From the NCBI GenBank assembly GCA_003695725.1, contig RFHX01000336.1, positions 1 through 5,066 on the forward strand: 5,066 nucleotides of DNA, in the 5' to 3' direction. Shown in pieces: positions 1 through 5,066 of the stretch. The translations under genes were made by a program, and so were the position numbers. This DNA comes from J061 sp003695725 [NCBI: Candidatus Schekmanbacteria bacterium] (GTDB taxonomy: Bacteria > Schekmanbacteria > GWA2-38-11). The notes under the pieces are model-generated. The model was not told where the DNA came from and searched no databases. It saw only the letters and a list, made by a program, of their open reading frames with translations. Within the stretch, counting starts at the first letter, position 1, and each line of letters opens with the position of its first letter.

Positions 1-26
1 GTATCAGCTATTTTGAATAGCTCAAT

Positions 27-32
27 GGGAGG
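27..32 (+). promoter_or_regulatory. Ribosome binding site that decides the ccoP-like start
   Basis: A GGGAGG purine run lies 7 bases before the ATG at 40. The reading frame is open further upstream, with a TTG at 13 and an ATG at 25. Those two starts have no comparable Shine-Dalgarno sequence, and the ATG at 25 overlaps this site, so the ATG at 40 is preferred. Confidence 0.7.
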
Positions 33-39
33 ATTTGAA

Positions 40-531
40 ATGGTAAATAATAATGACGATAACATAGAAGAAATTGAGAAAAAAAGAAAAGAAGACAAAC
101 TGCCGGGTGTATTCATTGCGCTCTTTATTGTAACTGCAATATTTCTGATTGTTTATATAATTCGTTATACTCCTGCAATTTCTGGCTGGACATCGGAAGA
201 TGACTATCTGAATGTATCAAAAAAGCCCCAGATAGAAGCAAAAAAACTTTCAGCAGAAAACCCCTTTGAACATAATTCAGCTGCCATCTCTGAAGGGCAA
301 ACGATTTTTGCTGACTATTGCGCAGACTGCCATGGAGAAGATGCTAAGGGAGATTTTGGACCTAATCTGACTGATTCTGAGTGGAAATATGGTTCAGATG
401 ACAAAAGCAAGTTTGAAGTTGTAAAGATGGGAAGAGGAGCTGATACAGATAGTGAAATGCCTTCATTTAAAGATGACCTCACAGACGAACAGATTTGGAA
501 AGTATTGGCTTTTATCGATTCTCTGAAATAA
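40..531 (+). CDS. ccoP: Monohaem, membrane-anchored cytochrome c, CcoP-like subunit of cbb3-type cytochrome c oxidase
   Basis: In cbb3 oxidases CcoP is the membrane-anchored c-type cytochrome that passes electrons toward the CcoO/CcoN core. From the ATG at 40 the protein has 163 residues. It has a charged cytoplasmic N-terminus (1-21), one membrane segment (about 23-42) ending in a GW at 49-50, then a linker and one cytochrome c domain. The haem-attachment motif is CADCH (Cys94, Cys97, His98), and Met140 in an EMPSF context is the likely sixth ligand. The stretch GPNLTDSEW (107-115) followed by YG is typical of CcoP haem domains. Classical proteobacterial CcoP has two haem domains and about 300 residues, so this is a short single-haem form, as found in some lineages. 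The stop is clean and no frameshift is visible. The partner oxidase genes would lie upstream, outside the window. A generic cytochrome c anchored next to another oxidase is the main alternative. Confidence 0.82.
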   Translation: MVNNNDDNIEEIEKKRKEDKLPGVFIALFIVTAIFLIVYIIRYTPAISGWTSEDDYLNVSKKPQIEAKKLSAENPFEHNSAAISEGQTIFADYCADCHGEDAKGDFGPNLTDSEWKYGSDDKSKFEVVKMGRGADTDSEMPSFKDDLTDEQIWKVLAFIDSLK

Positions 532-717
532 AAAGATATAACATACTGCAATCGACACAAATTTTCTCGTCTCATTCTTTTTTGTTATCCATCACTGTGA
601 CAGGATTGTCCAAGCATCTAAGCTCTCAGAAGGAATATTTTGGGAATGTTTTTTTGCAAAAGATAAATGAAAAGGAAATCAATACTGATAAAATCCTATT
701 CGATGTTATGTAAATAA

Positions 718-745
718 TTGACAGAGAGGAATTCAGATAAATAAT
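718..745 (+). promoter_or_regulatory. Candidate sigma70-type promoter for the P-ATPase gene
   Basis: A perfect TTGACA (718-723) is followed after 16 bases by AATAAT (740-745), which matches the -10 consensus at 5 of 6 positions. Transcription would start near 752 and give a leader of about 70 bases before the ATG at 821. In AT-rich DNA the -10 is weak evidence, but the exact -35 hexamer just ahead of the gene makes this the best candidate in the gap. It would allow the ATPase to be expressed separately from the oxidase genes. Confidence 0.4.
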
Positions 746-765
746 TAGAGAATATATATAACTAA

Positions 766-785
766 AAGAGTTTGAAAAAACTCTT
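766..785 (+). promoter_or_regulatory. Perfect 8-bp hairpin with GAAA tetraloop in the P-ATPase leader
   Basis: AAGAGTTT (766-773) and AAACTCTT (778-785) are exact reverse complements around a GAAA loop. GAAA is a stabilising GNRA-type tetraloop. There is no T-run on either side, so it does not look like an intrinsic terminator. It lies within the leader predicted from the promoter at 718-745 and ends 35 bases before the start codon. The stem is mostly A-U, so stability is modest and a regulatory role is inference only. Confidence 0.4.
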
Positions 786-820
786 GAAAGAATAAAATCA
801 CAACTTTTCTTTGCTTTCTT

Positions 821-3004
821 ATGGACAATTCAATAGAGATTACCCTTAAAATTGACGGGATACAATGCGCTTCATGCGTCTCTGCAATTACCAAAGCAGT
901 AAATAAGATGGATGGCATATCTTCTTTTACACTTTCAGCTGAAACAGGAATTGCAAAAGCCCGAATTTATCCGGAGAAATTAACGACTGACACGATTATC
1001 TCTGTAATCAATTCTCTGGGATATGCGGCAAAAAAATTCTTCTATGAAGATATAGAAGAAAGTTTCAAGAAAGAAAAGAAGCGGCTTCTTTTTAGACTGG
1101 GCACTGCCGGATTTTTTTCAATGCAGTTAATGGTAGCCAGTCTTGCTCTTTATTCAGGATATTTCAAGGGAATTGATGAAACTTCAAAACTATTCTTTCA
1201 AATAATTTCCTTCTTTCTTTCCACACCGGTAGTTTTTTATTGTGGATTTGATTTTCACCTTAAAGCTGTCAGGGGGATTATAAATAGAACTATCACTATG
1301 GATACTCTCATCAGTATTGGCACGCTTACTGCGTATTTTTATAGTATCTATCAAATTTCGATTAAGGGAGAAGTTTATTTTGATACTGCGGCAATGATAA
1401 TAACCTTCATCTTAGCAGGACGCACTATTGAAGCATATGTACGAAGCAATATCTCATCGATTTTTAAAAAGTTCAGAGAGTTTCTGGATGTTGAGACAAC
1501 AATAATCGATGAAAAAGATGGAAGTGCTAAAAAGGTGCCTGCAAGCAAAATCAGAAAGGGCAATCTTTTGGTAATCTACCCTTTTGAAAGAATCCCTGCA
1601 GATGCTGTTATTGAAGAAGGTGAAACAGAAGTCAATGAAAGCTTGCTCACAGGCGAATCACTTCCTGTAAAAAGACAAAAGGGAGACAAAGTTTTTGCAG
1701 GAGCATCAAATCTTTGGGGCAAAATCAAATGTCGAGTTTTGAATGATGCAGAAGCTTCATATGTAAACAGCATAATGGAGTTGATCAAAGAATCCCTTTT
1801 ACAGAAGGCAAATATTCAGCGTACCGCAGATAAAGCAGTTGCCTTTTTTGTGCCTCTTGTGGTGCTGTGTGCATTGGGAACACTTGTATTTCATTATCTA
1901 ATAAGAGATGAACTGCTATCTGCGGCAGTGATGTCTTCAATTTCAGTGCTCATTGTTGCCTGTCCTTGCGCGCTTGGATTAGCAACACCCCTTGCAATAA
2001 GCGGCGCTATTTCGAGAAGCTCTAAATTTGGAGTTTTGATAAAAAAACCGGAAGTTTTGGAAGCATTTAAAGATATTGATACTATCGTATTCGACAAGAC
2101 AGGAACACTTACATCAGGTAAACTCGATATTTCAGATATAGTGTTAGAACCCGCCTTCTCTAATGAAGACAAAAAAGCGATTAGACGCAACGCAGCTTCT
2201 ATAGAAAAAAATATTCAACATCCCATTGCAATAGCTATTGTAAAAGCAGCCAAAGATGAACAATTAGTGCCTGCTTCTGATATAAATTATTATCCGGGCT
2301 TGGGGGCTGAAGGAAGTGTTGATGGAAAGACAAAGATTCGTATTGGAAATGAAAAATTTCTTAATAAGCATAGCATTGAAATTTCAGAATACCTGAAGAA
2401 TAAAAAAGAAGATTTTGTTGAAGAAGGGAAAGTATGCATTTTTTATGCTGAAGGGAATGTGGCAAAGGCATTGATGGTTTTTGAGGATTTATTGAGAGAT
2501 GAGGCAGTGAATATGGTAGAGAAACTGAAGAAGGGAAGATTTAGAACTCTAATGTTGACAGGAGACAACAAGGCATCAGCTGAAGCAGTAAACAAAAAGC
2601 TCAAACTTGATTCATATAAAGCAGAGCTTTTGCCTGAAGATAAAATCAATATCATAAAAAATGAAAAGGGAAAGGGACATAAAATAATATATGTTGGTGA
2701 TGGTATCAACGACACCCCTGCCCTCGTTGAAGCAGATATTGGAATCGCAATGAATGAGCCCTCACAATTTGCCCCTCTTTCTGCTGATGTTGTCCTTTTG
2801 AATGATAAATTGGATGGCATATTGACTCTATTAGAATTGGGAAAAAGAACTTTCACAAAAATCAAGATAAATCTGTTCTGGGCATTCTTCTATAATATAA
2901 TTGCTATTCCATTTGCAGCTATGGGATACTTCCCACCTGTCCTATCAGCAGGACTAATGAGTTTGAGCTCTGTATCTGTATGCCTGAATTCAATCAGAAA
3001 TTAA
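821..3004 (+). CDS. ccoI: Cu(I)-translocating P1B-type ATPase, CcoI/FixI (CopA2)-like
   Basis: This inner-membrane pump uses ATP to move Cu(I) out of the cytoplasm; the CcoI/FixI branch supplies copper for cbb3 oxidase assembly. The protein has 727 residues, a normal length for the family. One N-terminal HMA metal-binding domain carries CASC (Cys16, Cys19). The actuator motif TGES is at 277-280 and the membrane metal site CPC at 381-383. The phosphorylated Asp425 is in DKTGTLT, His467-Pro468 is the nucleotide-site HP pair, TGDN is at 580-583 and GDGIND at 626-631. Late membrane residues Tyr691-Asn692 and MSLSS (713-717) fit Cu(I) selectivity. The CcoI rather than CopA reading rests on the AGFFSMQLM stretch at the first membrane helix (96-104) and on the cytochrome neighbour. 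A general copper-efflux CopA is the alternative. The ATG at 821 keeps the HMA domain whole; an in-frame TGA at 785-787 with no start codon after it rules out an upstream start, yet no Shine-Dalgarno is visible. Confidence 0.88.
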   Translation: MDNSIEITLKIDGIQCASCVSAITKAVNKMDGISSFTLSAETGIAKARIYPEKLTTDTIISVINSLGYAAKKFFYEDIEESFKKEKKRLLFRLGTAGFFSMQLMVASLALYSGYFKGIDETSKLFFQIISFFLSTPVVFYCGFDFHLKAVRGIINRTITMDTLISIGTLTAYFYSIYQISIKGEVYFDTAAMIITFILAGRTIEAYVRSNISSIFKKFREFLDVETTIIDEKDGSAKKVPASKIRKGNLLVIYPFERIPADAVIEEGETEVNESLLTGESLPVKRQKGDKVFAGASNLWGKIKCRVLNDAEASYVNSIMELIKESLLQKANIQRTADKAVAFFVPLVVLCALGTLVFHYLIRDELLSAAVMSSISVLIVACPCALGLATPLAISGAISRSSKFGVLIKKPEVLEAFKDIDTIVFDKTGTLTSGKLDISDIVLEPAFSNEDKKAIRRNAASIEKNIQHPIAIAIVKAAKDEQLVPASDINYYPGLGAEGSVDGKTKIRIGNEKFLNKHSIEISEYLKNKKEDFVEEGKVCIFYAEGNVAKALMVFEDLLRDEAVNMVEKLKKGRFRTLMLTGDNKASAEAVNKKLKLDSYKAELLPEDKINIIKNEKGKGHKIIYVGDGINDTPALVEADIGIAMNEPSQFAPLSADVVLLNDKLDGILTLLELGKRTFTKIKINLFWAFFYNIIAIPFAAMGYFPPVLSAGLMSLSSVSVCLNSIRN

Positions 3005-3037
3005 ACATTTAAAATCAAAAATCATTATAGAGAGAGT

Positions 3038-4402
3038 TTATTCTTCAGGTACCAAAGGAGGGTCGAACTCCTTCAAATCAGCAGGAATTTTCATAGATTC
3101 CATCTCCTCCCCTGCTTCTGAAACATTTTTTAAAAGCCAATCATATGTAGATTTGATTGTTTCCTCTTCTCTGCTCAAAAACCTGTGGGCAGCATAACCG
3201 GGAGGAGGATTTGGGATTGTAGGTTCAGGTAATTTAATCAAGGATACATTTACCCTCTTTTCTTTCAAATGTTTGTATAATCTTTCCGACCATTTTCCGG
3301 GAGTAACATCATCACCCTGACACCACATAATGAGATATGGAATTTTAAGTTTTTCCGCTTCTCTTTCTACAATTGATAAAGTATCCTTGCCATAATAACT
3401 GAGGAAGCTTGAAGGGGTCATCTTGATTTTTTGTCCCCAGTGAGTCATAAATTCATACAGTTCATTTCCTCTGCCCTCTTTTACAAGCTCTCGTGCTTTT
3501 TTTTCATTCTTCTCTAAAAGTCCATTGCCAAATATGGCATATTCAATTGATTCTCTTCCATTTGCTACAGTTCCATAAGTTCCAACAGCTACAACTCTTT
3601 TGTCCTTTGATAGAACTGGATATATTGCTGCCATTTGTGTGCCTTTGCTGTGCCCCATTACATAAACTTTATTAAAGCCAAGTTTTTCAAGAAAATCTAT
3701 CCCCGGTTTGAGGTCCATTACTGCATCTTCAAACAAGGTTTTTCCTCCGCCTTCAGTAGGCCCATTGTCTCTGCGGTTAAGGGAAAGTACTACCACCTTG
3801 TAGGGTTCCCAATAATATCCTACCCAACCCGCAAAGCTTTTCTTATATGTCCCAAAAGTACCATGCGTTACCAATACCGCTACTTTTTTAACTTTTCCTT
3901 TAGGAACGAATAGAGCTCCTTCAAGGGGTGTGCCATCATCAGCTTTAAGATTTATATGAAATACCTTTAATCCTGTGTTGCTGACATTTTCACATTCAAA
4001 ATCTCTATCCACACCTATGCCCCCATCTGCAACATCTATTCCCTCTCCCCCATTTAATAAGTCGTTCCCATCATTGCCAACAAGCATATCGTTGTCTCCT
4101 TCACCATATAACTTATCATTGCCGTCATTTCCTACAAGAATATCTTGGCCATCACCTCCGCAAATAATATCGTCTCCTCCTTTGCCGAGGATATAATCAT
4201 TGCCGCCAAGTCCTGCTATTACATCTTTCTTATAAGTCCCTGTAATGACATCATTTCCGTCAGTGCCAACTATTGTTGCTTTCAATCCTGCACATTCAAC
4301 TTCTTGCGCCTGCGCAGACATAAAAAATGAAGGTAAAGTAAATTGAAATAGGAAAATTATCAAAGCAATCATTTTGTAATATGCTTTTATCTTTTTTTCC
4401 AT
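3038..4402 (-). CDS. Secreted RTX-repeat alpha/beta-hydrolase
   Basis: The 454-residue product starts with a Sec-type signal peptide: a Lys-rich start, a hydrophobic core at about 11-28, and likely cleavage after Ala32 in AQA. Mature residues 46-135 are ten tandem glycine/aspartate nonapeptides of the hemolysin-type calcium-binding (RTX) class. From about 147 an alpha/beta-hydrolase domain follows. HGTFG (180-184) is the likely oxyanion region and GHSKG (250-254) places nucleophile Ser252. Asp364 or Asp365 in CQGDD and His406 in GYAAH are candidates for the rest of the triad. The triad suggests an ester, amide or similar hydrolysis outside the cytoplasm; the substrate cannot be read from sequence. 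The C-terminus (about 430-454) is acidic and proline-rich. The start at 4402 has a GAGGAG site 7 bases upstream. The gene converges on the P-ATPase with a 33-base gap. No type I secretion genes are in the window. Confidence 0.85.
   Translation of the reverse strand: MEKKIKAYYKMIALIIFLFQFTLPSFFMSAQAQEVECAGLKATIVGTDGNDVITGTYKKDVIAGLGGNDYILGKGGDDIICGGDGQDILVGNDGNDKLYGEGDNDMLVGNDGNDLLNGGEGIDVADGGIGVDRDFECENVSNTGLKVFHINLKADDGTPLEGALFVPKGKVKKVAVLVTHGTFGTYKKSFAGWVGYYWEPYKVVVLSLNRRDNGPTEGGGKTLFEDAVMDLKPGIDFLEKLGFNKVYVMGHSKGTQMAAIYPVLSKDKRVVAVGTYGTVANGRESIEYAIFGNGLLEKNEKKARELVKEGRGNELYEFMTHWGQKIKMTPSSFLSYYGKDTLSIVEREAEKLKIPYLIMWCQGDDVTPGKWSERLYKHLKEKRVNVSLIKLPEPTIPNPPPGYAAHRFLSREEETIKSTYDWLLKNVSEAGEEMESMKIPADLKEFDPPLVPEE
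3998..4267 (-). repeat. Ten tandem RTX (hemolysin-type calcium-binding) nonapeptide repeats within the hydrolase gene
   Basis: Residues 46-135 of the hydrolase divide without gaps into ten 9-residue units, each starting with Gly, for example GLGGNDYIL, GKGGDDIIC, GNDGNDKLY and GNDGNDLLN. They follow the GGxGxDxUx pattern that folds as a calcium-bound parallel beta-roll. The second unit (GTYKKDVIA) and the last (GGIGVDRDF) are the most divergent. At DNA level the units are diverged enough not to be an unstable exact tandem repeat. Confidence 0.88.
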
Positions 4403-4409
4403 TATCTTG

Positions 4410-4415
4410 CTCCTC
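4410..4415 (-). promoter_or_regulatory. Ribosome binding site of the RTX-hydrolase gene
   Basis: On the minus strand GAGGAG lies 7 bases before the ATG whose first base is 4402. It supports this start, which also gives the intact signal peptide. Confidence 0.7.
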
Positions 4416-4493
4416 TTAAATTTATAAAGTTAAAAAAAGTGCATACCTTCTAACATATTTTTTCAAGAAAATTACTCTTTTTTTAATTTATCT

Positions 4494-4522
4494 TTTGTAA
4501 GAAACGCAGAGAAAAGGGTCAA
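4494..4522 (-). promoter_or_regulatory. Weak candidate promoter for the RTX-hydrolase gene
   Basis: Reading the minus strand, TTGACC (4522-4517, 5 of 6 matches to the -35 consensus) is followed after 17 bases by TACAAA (4499-4494, 4 of 6 matches to the -10). The implied leader is about 85 bases. The match is modest in AT-rich DNA, and transcription could instead read through from arfB. Confidence 0.22.
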
Positions 4523-4588
4523 TGTCCAACAATTCGCAAGGAAATCCATAAAAGAGGGATTGAAGAGTTATGCTTACAAGAAAAAAAA

Positions 4589-5020
4589 TTATTCATTCAA
4601 AATCGAGGCATCTTTCTGTCTAAGTTTTTTTATTTCACTTCTTTTCTTCTTCTCTTTCAATCTTTTTTCTCTTGAGGATAATGAAGGTTTGGTTGGAATT
4701 CTTTCAATATCTTCAAATGCGGCTTTTTCAATTATTTTTACCAGTCTCTTCAATGCATCTTCTCTATTTTTCTGTCTCGTTGAATAGCGCATTGCTTTTA
4801 TAATGAGAATCCCCCTTTCGTTGATTCTATTTTTAGCAATTTTAAACAGCTTTGCCTTTACCTCAGTTGGCAATGTTTTGTTTGCATTTATATTAAAAGA
4901 CAACTGTACAGCCGTAGAAGTTTTGTTGACTTTTTGTCCGCCGGGACCTGATGATCTAATAAATTTTTCGCCTATTTCTTCCTCATTTATGAAGAAACAG
5001 GGATTTATTTGAATTTTCAT
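4589..5020 (-). CDS. arfB: Alternative ribosome-rescue factor ArfB (YaeJ), peptidyl-tRNA hydrolase
   Basis: ArfB is a cytoplasmic protein that frees ribosomes stalled on mRNAs lacking a stop codon by hydrolysing the peptidyl-tRNA ester. The product has 143 residues, close to the 140 of E. coli YaeJ as I recall it. The release-factor motif GPGGQKVNKT spans 25-34, with the catalytic Gly27-Gly28-Gln29. It lacks the codon-recognition domains of RF1 and RF2. After the catalytic domain a proline-containing linker (about 107-115) leads to a very basic tail (116-136). In ArfB this tail sits in the empty mRNA entry channel and senses the stall. Both key parts are therefore intact. The ATG at 5020 gives an N-terminus aligned with YaeJ; an in-frame stop lies 33 bases upstream with no start between. 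The Shine-Dalgarno is poor (AGAGA only 2 bases before the ATG). Other release-factor-like proteins such as mitochondrial ICT1 types are relatives, not better fits. Confidence 0.9.
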   Translation of the reverse strand: MKIQINPCFFINEEEIGEKFIRSSGPGGQKVNKTSTAVQLSFNINANKTLPTEVKAKLFKIAKNRINERGILIIKAMRYSTRQKNREDALKRLVKIIEKAAFEDIERIPTKPSLSSREKRLKEKKKRSEIKKLRQKDASILNE

Positions 5021-5066
5021 TTTCTCTACGAAAGATACTGAACATACTAATCACCATATATAATTA

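Larger units (their letters stand above)
532..820. other. Intergenic region of 289 bases, no convincing gene
   Basis: This gap separates the ccoP-like gene from the P-ATPase gene. A + frame stays open until 713, but it has no ribosome binding site and no recognisable protein motif. I see no hairpin followed by a T-run after the cytochrome stop. Nothing here resembles ccoQ, ccoG, ccoH or ccoS. The 3' third holds a candidate promoter and a hairpin, listed separately. Confidence 0.6.
4403..4588. other. Intergenic region of 186 bases between arfB and the RTX-hydrolase gene
   Basis: Both flanking genes are on the minus strand. The region holds the hydrolase ribosome binding site and a weak candidate promoter, listed separately. 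A T-run directly after the arfB stop (minus strand) has no hairpin before it, so I do not call a terminator. A 7-bp inverted repeat (4495-4501 with 4573-4579) has a 71-base loop and is probably chance. Confidence 0.5.

Noticed and set aside
1-20. Possible tail of an upstream gene, with stops at 14-16 (TGA) or 18-20 (TAG) in the two other + frames
   Set aside because: Only four or five codons are visible in either frame, so neither the frame nor the product (for example CcoO or CcoQ) can be supported.
495-713. Open + frame of 72 codons that begins inside the ccoP-like gene and runs through most of the following gap
   Set aside because: It starts at a TTG within another gene, has no ribosome binding site and shows no recognisable motif or membrane pattern. 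Its openness is plausible by chance in AT-rich DNA.
766-785. Hairpin considered as an intrinsic terminator for the ccoP-like transcript
   Set aside because: No T-run follows it on either strand, the stem is A-U rich, and it lies 234 bases beyond the ccoP-like stop, after the candidate promoter.
532-820. Search for an FNR-type box (TTGAT-N4-ATCAA) ahead of the P-ATPase
   Set aside because: No match with both half-sites was found by eye.
2443-2865. 140-codon minus-strand open frame inside the P-ATPase gene
   Set aside because: It overlaps the fully motif-supported ATPase reading frame and has no ribosome site or recognisable domain.
3975-4196. Plus-strand open frame rich in Ser and Pro opposite the RTX repeats
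   Set aside because: It is the antisense image of the Gly/Asp-rich repeat codons. Long repeats of this kind commonly leave open frames on the other strand.
3998-4267. Regularly spaced similar units of 27 bases considered as a CRISPR or satellite array
   Set aside because: The 27-base period equals nine codons of an open RTX reading frame, and there are no repeat-spacer boundaries.

Overview
The window is AT-rich bacterial DNA (roughly one third G+C by eye) with four real genes. It looks like a Gram-negative-type bacterium with high-affinity (microaerobic) respiration. The main clues are a CcoP-like cytochrome c subunit of a cbb3-type oxidase and a Cu(I) P1B-ATPase encoded just behind it. I cannot assign a taxon from this sequence; an uncultured, deltaproteobacterium-like or candidate-phylum lineage is only a guess.

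Layout: (1) 40-531 (+), a short membrane-anchored monohaem cytochrome c resembling CcoP. Any upstream oxidase genes lie outside the window. (2) 532-820, a gap of 289 bases with no convincing gene. It holds a plausible sigma70-type promoter at 718-745 and a perfect 8-bp hairpin at 766-785. (3) 821-3004 (+), a complete 727-residue copper-type P-ATPase with all catalytic motifs, best read as CcoI/FixI/CopA2-like. (4) 3038-4402 (-), convergent with the ATPase and only 33 bases away: a secreted protein with ten RTX-type calcium-binding nonapeptides followed by an alpha/beta-hydrolase domain. (5) 4403-4588, a gap of 186 bases with that gene's ribosome binding site and a weak candidate promoter. (6) 4589-5020 (-), an ArfB/YaeJ-type ribosome-rescue peptidyl-tRNA hydrolase. 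(7) 5021-5066, the short upstream region of arfB, with nothing I can call.

How the genes relate: the first two probably serve one process. The P-ATPase would move Cu(I) out of the cytoplasm to supply the CuB centre of a cbb3 oxidase, whose electron-input subunit is the cytochrome. The usual ccoG, ccoH and ccoS assembly genes are not present between or just after them. The RTX-hydrolase and arfB look functionally unrelated to the oxidase and to each other. I did not find a clearly new multi-gene system. The least ordinary item is the domain order of the RTX-hydrolase: Sec signal, then RTX block, then hydrolase.
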